Shown here piece by piece: positions 7,159 to 14,623 of a stretch of 24,467 nt of DNA. This DNA is from an uncultured Clostridium sp. (lineage in GTDB: Bacteria; Bacillota; Clostridia; Lachnospirales; Lachnospiraceae), in the NCBI GenBank assembly GCA_900540335.1, contig UQFC01000038.1, forward strand, positions 1-24,467, written 5' to 3'. Position 1 is the stretch's first letter, and every line of letters starts with the position of its first letter. Under the pieces are notes generated by a model that was not told the DNA's origin, did not search any database, and was given only the letters and a program-made list of their open reading frames with translations. The position numbers were made by a program, and so were the translations under genes.

Positions 7159-8427
7159 TTATCTGACTGATTTTTCCACTGTCTCCGCAGAAACAATTTT
7201 ACCTGCCACAGCGCAGGCTGCCGCCGTTGCCGGAGATGCCAGATAGATTTCCACCTTTGAGGTTCCCATACGCCCCAGGAAATTTCTGTTATTTGTAGCT
7301 ACAACCCGCTCTCCGTCGCTTAAAATACCGCCGGTACGTCCGCAGCACAATCCGCATCCCGGATGAGTAATCACAGCCCCGGCTTCTGCAAGAATTTTCA
7401 GTATGCCCTGCTCTGCCGCTTCCTTATATACCTTCCGGCTGGCCGGGGTTACAATCAGCTTTACAAAATCCGCTGTTTTCCTGCCCTTCAGCACCCGGGC
7501 CGCTGCCGTCAGATCCTCCAGACGTCCGTTGGTACAGGAGCCGATAAAGACCTGATCAATGGCAATGCCCTCCAGCTCACTGACATTTCTGATTTTGTCC
7601 ACCTGGGAAGGACATGCCATAACCGGAACAAAATCCTCTGCCCGGTAGGACATGGTCTTAAAATAAGAAGCGTCCTCGTCGCTCTTTAACTGTTTCTGGA
7701 ATTCATCCAGATGGATCCTGCAGTATTCTGCCGTTTTTTCATCCGGTGAAAAAACCGCGCACTTCGCTCCGGCTTCAATCGCCATATTGGCCATTGTCAT
7801 TCTGCTGGAAACCGTCATATTCTCCACTGCGCTGCCTGTAAACTCCAGACAGCGGTAGGTTGCTCCATCTGCTCCCAGATCCCCGATAATCCTGAGAATC
7901 ACGTCCTTTGACATAACTCCTTCCGGCAGATTTCCTTCAATACAAATCCGGATCGTCTCCGGCACCTTAACCCACAAAGTACCGGTTCCCAGAATCGCCG
8001 CCATCTCTGTATAGCCGATTCCGGTAGAAAAAGCGCCTACACAGCCGTAGGTTGTTGTATGGCTGTCTGTGCCGAATACCACATCTCCCGGCTTTACATA
8101 GCCTGCCTCTGTCATCAGCTGATGGCAGATTCCGTCGCTTCTGTGAAGATTCCTGATTCCATATTCCGCAGCAAATGCATCCCCCACCCGGTAATGGCGG
8201 ACATCGTCCTGCTGACTGGCCGGAACCAGATGATCATAGATCAGGACCACCTTATCCGGATCCCAGATTTCAGGAAATCCCATCTCTTTAAATTTTTCCA
8301 CAATAAAGGGAATCATAATATCATCCAGCATCACCCGGTCCGCATGAACCGTTACGATTTCTCCCGGCCTTACACAAGAAGCGCCGATATTCCGGGCAAT
8401 GATTTTTTCAATGATTGTCTGTCCCAT
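7159..8427 (-). CDS. leuC: 3-isopropylmalate dehydratase-type large subunit (pair 1)
   Basis: Aconitase-superfamily large subunit that works with the small subunit encoded just upstream to isomerise a 2-alkylmalate (2- to 3-isopropylmalate in leucine synthesis) through a [4Fe-4S] cluster. The 422 residues are typical of the archaeal/clostridial type. Cluster cysteines are Cys298 (GSCTNGR) and Cys358 and Cys361 (HPGCGLC). TDSHTTTYG (120-128) is the conserved active-site stretch. The start at 8427 follows AAGGAG with suitable spacing, 16 bases after the leuD stop; the open frame continues into leuD and is not coding there. Homoaconitase or citramalate-type activity cannot be excluded from sequence. 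Confidence 0.88.
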   Translation of the reverse strand: MGQTIIEKIIARNIGASCVRPGEIVTVHADRVMLDDIMIPFIVEKFKEMGFPEIWDPDKVVLIYDHLVPASQQDDVRHYRVGDAFAAEYGIRNLHRSDGICHQLMTEAGYVKPGDVVFGTDSHTTTYGCVGAFSTGIGYTEMAAILGTGTLWVKVPETIRICIEGNLPEGVMSKDVILRIIGDLGADGATYRCLEFTGSAVENMTVSSRMTMANMAIEAGAKCAVFSPDEKTAEYCRIHLDEFQKQLKSDEDASYFKTMSYRAEDFVPVMACPSQVDKIRNVSELEGIAIDQVFIGSCTNGRLEDLTAAARVLKGRKTADFVKLIVTPASRKVYKEAAEQGILKILAEAGAVITHPGCGLCCGRTGGILSDGERVVATNNRNFLGRMGTSKVEIYLASPATAAACAVAGKIVSAETVEKSVR

Positions 8428-8443
8428 AGAGCTTCTCTCCTTC

Positions 8444-8935
8444 TCAGTTCCGTCCGTTTCTTTTCTGCATGGCCTTAACCAGCCCGCCTGCCTGAATAAT
8501 CTCCACCAGATTGTCCGGCAGAGCTGCAATCGGGTAATACGCTCCCTTATGCTCAATATTCTGGTTTACCGTTACCGTAATCGTATCGCCTTCCTCCACC
8601 GCATCACGCAGATCCGGCTGTTCTATCAGAAGAAGCCCGTTATTAATCGAATTGCGGAAAAAGATCCGGGCAAAGGATCGGGCTATGATGCACCGGATTC
8701 CCAGGGCCTTAATCACCTCCGGCGCCTGCTCCCTGGAGGAACCGCATCCAAAGTTTTTCCCGGCTACAATCATGTCACCCGGCTGAATCTGTCCGGCCAG
8801 TTCCGGACGCAGGGGAGAAAAGCCGTACTGCTTCATATCCTCTATGGTTTTTAACGCAAGGTATTCCGTCGGAATAATAATATCGGTATCAATATCATCT
8901 CCCAGAACCCATACTCTTCCTGTAAACTGTTCCAT
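8444..8935 (-). CDS. leuD: 3-isopropylmalate dehydratase-type small subunit (pair 1)
   Basis: Swivelling small subunit, 163 residues, partner of the leuC that follows. It shows DIDTDIIIP (about 14-22), the conserved NFGCGSSREQAP motif and ARSFARIFFRN. The specificity loop reads YLAL. In studied methanogen enzymes an arginine in this loop (YLRT) marks homoaconitase and a hydrophobic residue marks isopropylmalate dehydratase, so this pair should prefer a branched or short alkyl malate. AGGAAGG is 10 bases upstream of the ATG. The gap after the preceding large subunit is 38 bases. Confidence 0.87.
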   Translation of the reverse strand: MEQFTGRVWVLGDDIDTDIIIPTEYLALKTIEDMKQYGFSPLRPELAGQIQPGDMIVAGKNFGCGSSREQAPEVIKALGIRCIIARSFARIFFRNSINNGLLLIEQPDLRDAVEEGDTITVTVNQNIEHKGAYYPIAALPDNLVEIIQAGGLVKAMQKRNGRN

Positions 8936-8973
8936 GTCCTGTAGTCCTTCCTGTTTTGATTTCCGTTTTTCTG

Positions 8974-10224
8974 CTACAGCATATCTGCCGTGCAGATCTC
9001 GCCTCTGACTGCAGATGCAGCTACGGTAGCTGCCGAGCCCAGGTACACTTTGGAGCTGGGATGTCCCGCCCGTCCCTTAAAGTTTCTTGTTCCTGTGCTG
9101 ATAAGAACCTCATTCTCACCAATAACACCCTGACAGCTTCCCCAGCAGACGCTGCAGTTGGGATTCATCACAATGGCTCCGCTTTCCATGAAAACGGAAA
9201 TCAGACCTTCCTCCAGCGCCTGCAGATATACCTCCTGGCTGGCCGGAACCACCAGAAAACGCACATGATCCGCTACTTTTCTGCCTTTTAACACAGAGGC
9301 GCCTACCCGCAAATCATCAATTCTACCGTTGTTGCAGGAGCCTAAAAACGCCTCATCAATCCGGATGCCGCATACCTCTTTTGCCGGAACCACATCATCC
9401 ACAAAATCAGGTCTTGCCGCCACAGGCTCAATCTGAGACAGATCAAAGGTGTACTCCCGGGCATAAACAGCATCCTCATCACTGTGAAAAACAGCCTTCG
9501 GCTCCCGTCCTCTTTCCCGGAGATATTCCAGAGCAATCTCATCCGCCTCAAATATGGCAGTCTTTGCGCCTGCCTCTACTGCCAGATTGCAAAGCACCAT
9601 TCTGTCATTGACACTTAAAGTCTTTGCGCCGTCTCCTGTGAATTCCATCACCTGATAATTCACTCCGTTGGCTCCGATCCTGCCGATAATGGTCAGCATC
9701 AAATCTCTGGGATATACGCCCTCCGGCAGTTTTCCGGTCAGATTAAATTTCACCGTTTCCGGAACCAGAACCCAGGAGGTTCCTGTTACCATGCCGTAAA
9801 GAAGATCCGTACATCCCACGCCTGTTCCAAAGGCCCCCAGAGCGCCGTAAGTACAGGTATGGCTGTCCGCTCCAAAAATCAATTCTCCCGGGCAGACATA
9901 GTTCTCCATCATAATCTGATGGCATACGCCCTTTCCCTCCCAGAAATCAATTCCGTGTTCTCTTGCAAAATCCCGCATCTTTTTCTGGGATGCTGCTGTT
10001 TTGGGACTGTCCGAGGGTACGTTGTGATCCACAATAAAGACCATCTTTCCCGGATCTGCTATCCGGGGATTTTTTAACCTGCTGTGGTACATATCCACCG
10101 TCAGATGGGTGGTTCCGTCATTGCTCATCATCCGATCCAGTGTGACTGTGTGAATATCCCCTGCCCGAACCTGATCCACTCCGGCTGCCCGGGCTATAAT
10201 CTTTTCTGCAATCGTCATTCCCAT
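8974..10224 (-). CDS. leuC: 3-isopropylmalate dehydratase-type large subunit (pair 2, divergent)
   Basis: Second aconitase-family large subunit, 416 residues, clearly different from the downstream copy along its whole length. Cluster cysteines are Cys297 in GSCNNGR and Cys357 and Cys360 in NPNCSVC; the usual PGCGxC motif is altered to PNCSVC, and a further cysteine follows (Cys364). The active-site stretch ADSHTCTYG (119-127) is kept. AGGAGG at the end of the upstream leuD serves the ATG at 10224; the gap is 3 bases, suggesting translational coupling. It may be the true leucine enzyme, or a paralogue for another 2-alkylmalate (citramalate, dimethylmalate) or homocitrate. Sequence alone does not decide. 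Confidence 0.83.
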   Translation of the reverse strand: MGMTIAEKIIARAAGVDQVRAGDIHTVTLDRMMSNDGTTHLTVDMYHSRLKNPRIADPGKMVFIVDHNVPSDSPKTAASQKKMRDFAREHGIDFWEGKGVCHQIMMENYVCPGELIFGADSHTCTYGALGAFGTGVGCTDLLYGMVTGTSWVLVPETVKFNLTGKLPEGVYPRDLMLTIIGRIGANGVNYQVMEFTGDGAKTLSVNDRMVLCNLAVEAGAKTAIFEADEIALEYLRERGREPKAVFHSDEDAVYAREYTFDLSQIEPVAARPDFVDDVVPAKEVCGIRIDEAFLGSCNNGRIDDLRVGASVLKGRKVADHVRFLVVPASQEVYLQALEEGLISVFMESGAIVMNPNCSVCWGSCQGVIGENEVLISTGTRNFKGRAGHPSSKVYLGSAATVAASAVRGEICTADML

Positions 10225-10227
10225 GGC

Positions 10228-10710
10228 CTATGCCTCCTCCTTATTCAGTGATGCAATCAGTCCGCCCTGATTTAAAATCTGCTGCATATAAGGCGGCAGC
10301 TTGGTACAGGCATAGGTGATGCCCTTTGCCGTCGCTGTGCCCTCTGTCATGGAAAGCTCCATCTCATCGCCTGTATTTACCGCATCCGGAAGATCCTTGC
10401 AAACAATCACAGGAAGTCCGATGTTAATGGCATTCCGGTAAAAGATCCGGGCAAAGGATTTTGCCACAACAGCCTTTACTCCAAGAGCCTTTAACACACT
10501 GGGCGCCTGCTCTCTGGAAGAACCGCAGCCGAAATTCTCCCCGCCTACCACATAATCACCGGGTTTTACCTTTTTGGGGAAATCCGGATCCAGAGATTCA
10601 AATGTATGATCCTTCATCTCATCAATGCTGGGCAGCAAAAGATACTGAGATGCAATAATCTGATCCGTATCCAGGTCATTGTGAAACTTAAAAATTTTAC
10701 CTACTGACAT
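10228..10710 (-). CDS. leuD: 3-isopropylmalate dehydratase-type small subunit (pair 2)
   Basis: Small subunit of 160 residues, first gene of the operon. It shows DLDTDQIIA, NFGCGSSREQAP and AKSFARIFYRN. The specificity loop reads YLLL, again without the arginine linked to homoaconitase. The start at 10710 follows AGGAGG by 5 bases; the open frame runs on to 10755 without a ribosome binding site. It is transcribed from a promoter that overlaps that of the divergent LysR gene. Confidence 0.86.
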   Translation of the reverse strand: MSVGKIFKFHNDLDTDQIIASQYLLLPSIDEMKDHTFESLDPDFPKKVKPGDYVVGGENFGCGSSREQAPSVLKALGVKAVVAKSFARIFYRNAINIGLPVIVCKDLPDAVNTGDEMELSMTEGTATAKGITYACTKLPPYMQQILNQGGLIASLNKEEA

Positions 10711-10772
10711 AGTTTCCTCCTGTTTTTCTGCCCTTATTATAAAACCGGCAGACAACTTTTTTCACGAATTGA

Positions 10773-10801
10773 TTGTATTATATCATTTCCATTGTTATAA
10801 T
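10773..10801 (+). promoter_or_regulatory. Promoter of the divergent LysR gene
   Basis: TTGTAT (10773-10778) and TATAAT (10796-10801) are separated by 17 bases. It overlaps the leu operon promoter nearly completely on the opposite strand, so polymerase binding at one should exclude the other. Confidence 0.6.
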
Positions 10802-10806
10802 GACAA
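10777..10806 (-). promoter_or_regulatory. Promoter of the leuDC-leuDC-ybaK operon
   Basis: On the minus strand TTGTCA (10801-10806) and TATAAT (10777-10782) are separated by 18 bases. It occupies almost the same bases as the divergent LysR promoter. Confidence 0.7.
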
Positions 10807-10809
10807 TAG

Positions 10810-10829
10810 ATAATACTCATATATATTAT
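10810..10829. promoter_or_regulatory. Candidate LysR-type operator
   Basis: ATAATA-N8-TATTAT is a perfect inverted repeat just upstream of the leu operon -35 box and downstream of the lysR -10 box. A larger inverted repeat, TTATAAT (10795-10801) with ATTATAA (10825-10831), encloses it. The position fits activation of leu and autorepression of lysR. The AT-rich composition lowers specificity. Confidence 0.45.
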
Positions 10830-10853
10830 AACAGGAGGTTATACAGACATTTT

Positions 10854-11747
10854 ATGGACCAGAATCTATCCCAGTATCGTATTTTTTATGCCGTAGCCAT
10901 GGCCGGAAATATTTCCAGGGCTGCCAAGGAGCTTTACATCAGCCAGCCGGCCATCAGCAAATCTATCAGCAAACTGGAAGACAGCCTGCATACCTCTCTT
11001 TTTACCCGCAATTCCAGAGGAGTACAGCTGACAGAGGAAGGACAGGTGCTGTTTGAACATACCAGGGCTGCCTTCGAGCAGCTTTCCATCGGCGAACAGG
11101 AGCTCAAGCGCATCCGGGAATTTAATCTCGGCCACATCCACATCGGAGTCAGCAATACCCTGTGCCGCTTTATTATGGTCAATTATCTGAAGGGCTTTAT
11201 CGAACGGTATCCTCATATCAAGATCACCATTGAAAACCAGTCCTCCGCCCATACCCTGGCCAAGCTGGAGCAGCAAAGAATCGACCTGGGGCTGGTGGCA
11301 GAACCAAAGCCTCAGAAAAATATCATCTTTATTCCGGTTACACAGATTGAGGATATTTTCGCCGCCACGCCCTCTTATCTGGAAAATCTCCGCCTCAGAG
11401 AAGGAGGAGATTCCAACATATTCCAGTCCGGAAATATTATGCTGCTGGATAAGAATAATGTTACCAGGAATTATATTGATGACTATATGTCTCTTCACCA
11501 GATTACAGTCAACAATTATCTGGAGGTAACGACCATGGATCTGCTGATTGAATTTGCAAGAATCGGCCTTGGAATCGGCTGTGTCATTAAAGAATTTGTC
11601 AAAGAAGATCTGGAACAGGGGCGGCTTATTCAGCTTCCCCTGGATCCTCCCATCCGGAAACGGACCGTCGGCTTTGTATACCACAGCGGCCGCACGACCC
11701 GGGCTCTGGATACCTTTCTGGATTACTGCCGGGAAACCAGTCTGTGA
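10854..11747 (+). CDS. LysR-family regulator, divergent from the leu operon
   Basis: Transcription factor of 297 residues. It has an N-terminal winged helix-turn-helix (about 1-62, with NISRAAKELYISQPAIS as the recognition part) and a two-lobed effector-binding domain (about 90-295). Being divergent from leuDC-leuDC with overlapping promoters, it most likely controls that operon, by analogy with IlvY- and LeuO-type control; the effector is unknown. The start is odd: the only good AGGAGG (10833-10838) is 15 bases from the ATG, longer than usual. The open frame continues to 10773, but that extension overlaps the promoter. A good terminator follows. Confidence 0.85.
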   Translation: MDQNLSQYRIFYAVAMAGNISRAAKELYISQPAISKSISKLEDSLHTSLFTRNSRGVQLTEEGQVLFEHTRAAFEQLSIGEQELKRIREFNLGHIHIGVSNTLCRFIMVNYLKGFIERYPHIKITIENQSSAHTLAKLEQQRIDLGLVAEPKPQKNIIFIPVTQIEDIFAATPSYLENLRLREGGDSNIFQSGNIMLLDKNNVTRNYIDDYMSLHQITVNNYLEVTTMDLLIEFARIGLGIGCVIKEFVKEDLEQGRLIQLPLDPPIRKRTVGFVYHSGRTTRALDTFLDYCRETSL

Positions 11748-11759
11748 TCCGGTATCTTT

Positions 11760-11797
11760 AAAAGCGCTGTACAGATTTGCACTGCACAGCGCTTTTT
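11760..11797 (+). terminator. LysR gene terminator
   Basis: AAAAGCGCTGT (11760-11770) and ACAGCGCTTTTT (11786-11797) form a perfect GC-rich stem ending in a U-run, 13 bases after the stop. Confidence 0.9.
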
Positions 11798-11854
11798 GCT
11801 CTTCATTCTTCATTCCTTGCCGTCCCAAGGCCTTTTTTACAGTATATCGGGGAA

Positions 11855-11894
11855 AATGAAACAAAGCTGCACACGGATCCTTCCGTGCACAGCT
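11855..11894 (-). terminator. ilvC terminator
   Basis: Arms 11883-11894 and 11865-11876 pair over 12 bases on the minus-strand RNA (two G-U pairs) with a 6-base loop, followed by a T-rich tail (TTTGTTTCATTTT). It ends the ilvN-ilvC transcript. Confidence 0.75.
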
Positions 11895-11909
11895 CTGTCT
11901 TTTTCAGAT

Positions 11910-12929
11910 TTAGTTGTTGATCAGCTTTCCGCTCTCGTCGTTCCAGCTGTACAGCTTTCTGATCTCCTCGCCCACCTTCTCAGACGGATGCTCGGAAGCC
12001 AGCTTTCTCATAGCCTTGAAGTGAACCTGACGTCCAGCCGGGCTCATATCCAGCAGGAATTCCTTTGCAAAGGTACCGTCCTGAATATCGGTCAGGATCT
12101 TCTTCATAGCCTTCTTGGTATCTTCTGTAATGATCTTCGGTCCGGTAATGTAATCGCCGTACTCTGCAGTATTGGAAATGGAATACCGCATGCCTGCAAA
12201 TCCGGACTGATAAATCAGATCTACAATCAGCTTCATCTCATGGATACATTCAAAATAAGCATTTCTCGGATCATAGCCGGCCTCAACCAGGGTCTCAAAA
12301 CCAGCCTGCATCAGAGCGCATACGCCGCCGCACAGAACAGCCTGCTCACCAAACAGGTCGGTCTCAGTCTCAGTACGGAAGGTTGTCTCCAGAAGACCTG
12401 CTCTTGCGCCGCCAATAGCCAGACCGTAAGCCAGAGCCTTCTCCAGAGCCTTTCCGGTGTAATCCTGCTCTACAGCTACCAGACAGGGAGTTCCTTTTCC
12501 TTCCTGATACTCGCTGCGAACGGTATGTCCCGGAGCTTTCGGTGCAATCATGGTAACATCTACATTTGCCGGCGGCTTGATGCAGCCGAAATGAATATTG
12601 AAGCCATGAGCGAACATCAGCATATTGCCTTCTTCCAGATTCGGTTCAATGTCATTCTTATACATATCAGCCTGCAGCTCATCATTAATCAGGATCATAA
12701 TAATATCTGCCTTTTTTGCTGCTTCTGCTGCAGTGTAAACCTGGAAGCCCTGCTTTTCTGCTTTAGCCCAGGATTTGCTTCCTTCGTAAAGACCGATAAT
12801 GACATTGCATCCGGATTCCTTTAAGTTCAGGGCATGAGCATGTCCCTGGCTGCCGTATCCGATAATCGCAATTGTCTTGCCATCCAGTAAGGATAAGTTA
12901 CAGTCTTCCTGATAATAAATTTTTGCCAT
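11910..12929 (-). CDS. ilvC: Ketol-acid reductoisomerase (class I)
   Basis: Second common step of valine and isoleucine synthesis: isomerises and reduces acetolactate or acetohydroxybutyrate with NAD(P)H and Mg2+. The 339 residues match short class I enzymes. GYGSQG (24-29) is the nucleotide-binding motif, FAHGFNIHFG holds an active-site histidine, and DLFGEQAVLCGG carries the Mg-binding Asp and Glu. The cofactor loop reads GLYEGSKSW (46-54), with Tyr-Glu where NADPH enzymes usually have an arginine, which hints at NADH use. Two ATGs are in frame: 12935 lies only 3 bases from AGGAGG, while 12929 is 9 bases away and gives the usual MAKIYY start, so 12929 is chosen. It follows ilvN by 49 bases and is cotranscribed with it. 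Confidence 0.93.
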   Translation of the reverse strand: MAKIYYQEDCNLSLLDGKTIAIIGYGSQGHAHALNLKESGCNVIIGLYEGSKSWAKAEKQGFQVYTAAEAAKKADIIMILINDELQADMYKNDIEPNLEEGNMLMFAHGFNIHFGCIKPPANVDVTMIAPKAPGHTVRSEYQEGKGTPCLVAVEQDYTGKALEKALAYGLAIGGARAGLLETTFRTETETDLFGEQAVLCGGVCALMQAGFETLVEAGYDPRNAYFECIHEMKLIVDLIYQSGFAGMRYSISNTAEYGDYITGPKIITEDTKKAMKKILTDIQDGTFAKEFLLDMSPAGRQVHFKAMRKLASEHPSEKVGEEIRKLYSWNDESGKLINN

Positions 12930-12978
12930 TGTCATTTTCCTCCTCTGAGTTCCTGTTTTGTAGATTTTTCGAAGCTGC

Positions 12979-13479
12979 CTACGGCAGATACCTGATATCG
13001 TCAGAGCCGCGTGAAAGGCCGGTCAGACCGGTTCTTGCAAGCTCCAGAATCTCGTAATCCTCCAGCAGGTTAATAAGGGCATCCAATTTTGACTGGTCCC
13101 CGGTCAGCATGACGGTAAGGGAATCCTTTCCCACGTCCACAATCGTAGCGCGGAAAATATCAGAAATAGCGCTGACAGCCTGACGCTGGCTGGCATTCGC
13201 CCGAACCTTTACCATAATCAGTTCCCGATATACGGAATGGCCTGGCTTCAGTTCCTTAATATCCCGCACATCCTCCAGCTTGCGAAGCTGCTTTTCGATC
13301 TGCTCCAGGATATTCTGATCTCCATAGGAAACCACTGTCATTCTGGAATAACGCTCATCTGCAGTTACACCAACTGTAAGGCTGTCGATGTTATAGCCGC
13401 GCCGGCTGAACAGCCCCGCCACACGGCTCAATACGCCGGATGTGTTGTCTACCAGCAGTGATAATACAATTCTATCCAT
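12979..13479 (-). CDS. ilvN: Acetolactate synthase small (regulatory) subunit
   Basis: Regulatory subunit that activates the catalytic acetolactate synthase and makes it sensitive to valine. The 166 residues show an N-terminal ACT domain (about 1-75, with VDNTSGVLSRVAGLFSRRGYN forming the effector site) and the conserved C-terminal ALS_ss domain. The start at 13479 follows AAAGGGTG with good spacing. It has its own consensus promoter with a very short leader, so no attenuator peptide or T-box precedes it. The catalytic ilvB is not in this window, so the subunit must pair with a product encoded elsewhere. A small hairpin (12975-12987) overlaps the stop. Confidence 0.9.
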   Translation of the reverse strand: MDRIVLSLLVDNTSGVLSRVAGLFSRRGYNIDSLTVGVTADERYSRMTVVSYGDQNILEQIEKQLRKLEDVRDIKELKPGHSVYRELIMVKVRANASQRQAVSAISDIFRATIVDVGKDSLTVMLTGDQSKLDALINLLEDYEILELARTGLTGLSRGSDDIRYLP

Positions 13480-13509
13480 GGCTTTCACCCTTTCTATCAA
13501 GTACAATCA

Positions 13510-13538
13510 ATCATAACAATGAGAATATTATTTGTCAA
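13510..13538 (-). promoter_or_regulatory. ilvN-ilvC promoter
   Basis: On the minus strand TTGACA (13533-13538) and TATGAT (13510-13515) are separated by 17 bases. The implied start near 13503 leaves a leader of only about 24 bases, too short for transcription attenuation. Confidence 0.8.
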
Positions 13539-13546
13539 CTATATAT

Positions 13547-13567
13547 AAGTAATGTTTACTATTACTT
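13547..13567. repeat. Inverted repeat upstream of the ilvN promoter
   Basis: AAGTAAT (13547-13553) and ATTACTT (13561-13567) are perfect 7-base arms around 7 bases. The repeat lies 8 bases upstream of the ilvN -35 box and 4 bases after the stop of the preceding gene. It could be an activator or repressor site; without a U-run it is unlikely to be an efficient terminator. Confidence 0.45.
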
Positions 13568-13571
13568 CAGG

Positions 13572-14591
13572 TTATGGTCTCCAAATCATGTCGCGGGTAA
13601 TTTCCTCCAGTGAAGAAGCCCCGCACATTGCCATCGTATCTTTCAGCTCTGCGCCCAGACGATCAATCAGCTCTCCGGCTCCTTCCTCTGCTCCTCCGTA
13701 CACGGCTGTCACAAAGGGACGGCAAATCAGCACTCCGTCTGCACCCAGGGCAAGCGCCTTGAAAATATCCACGCCGCTGCGGATTCCTCCGTCAACTAAA
13801 ACTGTCATGGAATCTCCCACTGCCTCGGCAATCTCCTCCAGAACCTCTGCTGTAGCCCGGCACTGGTCCAGAACACGGCCGCCATGATTGGAAACCACAA
13901 TGGCAGAGGCGCCTGCTTCCTTTGCCTTCAGAGCCCCCTTCACAGTCATAACTCCCTTTACAATAAAGGGAACTCCTGCCTCCTGAATAATCTCAGCCAG
14001 CTCTGCCACAGTCTTGCTGCCTGCCGGAGGAGTCATATTCTTCAAAAACGGCAGTCCTGCAGCATCAATATCCATCGCCGCCGCAAAGGCCCCTGACCGG
14101 CGGACCAGCTCCATCTTTTCCCGGATGGTTTCCCTGTTCCAGGGCTTGATAACAGGAACACCCATTCCGCCTGACGCGCCCACCGCCTCTGCTGCCGCCT
14201 TCATCACCTTCGGATCCGTTCCATCGCCGGTAAAGGCCGCGATGCCGGCTGATGCGCAGGCTCTCACCAGCACATCATTGTATGTGGCATCGTTATATTT
14301 TTCTCCGTAATGGAGATTGACCGCTCCCACAGGGCCTGCAAAAAACGGATAGGAAAAGGTTCTTCCAAACATCTGAAACCTGGTATCAGCCGGACGGTTT
14401 TCACAGATGGTATCCATCTGCACCCGGATCTCCTTCCATTTATCGTAATTCCGGACAGCCGTATCTCCGGCGCCCTTAGCGCCAGGTCCCGGTATCTGAT
14501 TTCTGCAGGCTCTTCCGTCACAGACCGCGCAGCCCTTACAGTATTTTCCCAGGCAGGCTCTTGCCTGCTCCAGAACTTCCTTTTGTGTCAT
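13572..14591 (-). CDS. FMN-dependent alpha-hydroxy-acid dehydrogenase/oxidase with N-terminal cysteine cluster
   Basis: Flavoprotein of the lactate oxidase/glycolate oxidase/lactate dehydrogenase family that oxidises an L-2-hydroxy acid to a 2-oxo acid. The 339 residues contain the TIM-barrel signatures SNHGGRVLDQ (catalytic His and substrate Arg, near 236-244) and DGGIRSG (FMN phosphate site, near 268). The first 40 residues are unusual: Cys18, Cys21, Cys24 and Cys29 form CX2CX2CX4C before a PGPGAKG stretch, a pattern that could hold an Fe-S cluster or metal. In an anaerobe an electron acceptor other than oxygen is likely. AGGAGG lies 5 bases before the ATG. It lies upstream of ilvN on the same strand with only a 92-base gap. 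Substrate unknown; lactate or a branched 2-hydroxy acid are reasonable guesses. Confidence 0.83.
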   Translation of the reverse strand: MTQKEVLEQARACLGKYCKGCAVCDGRACRNQIPGPGAKGAGDTAVRNYDKWKEIRVQMDTICENRPADTRFQMFGRTFSYPFFAGPVGAVNLHYGEKYNDATYNDVLVRACASAGIAAFTGDGTDPKVMKAAAEAVGASGGMGVPVIKPWNRETIREKMELVRRSGAFAAAMDIDAAGLPFLKNMTPPAGSKTVAELAEIIQEAGVPFIVKGVMTVKGALKAKEAGASAIVVSNHGGRVLDQCRATAEVLEEIAEAVGDSMTVLVDGGIRSGVDIFKALALGADGVLICRPFVTAVYGGAEEGAGELIDRLGAELKDTMAMCGASSLEEITRDMIWRP

Positions 14592-14623
14592 AGCTTCCTC
14601 CTCCGTCTCTTTTTTATCATGTT

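Noticed and set aside
11796..12824. Plus-strand open frame (342 codons) opposite ilvC
   Set aside because: It begins in the lysR-ilvC terminator region, has no ribosome binding site, and mirrors the regular codon use of ilvC.
13480..13571. Attenuator or T-box in front of ilvN
   Set aside because: The predicted leader is only about 24 bases and no T-box motif, leader peptide or terminator-antiterminator pair is visible.
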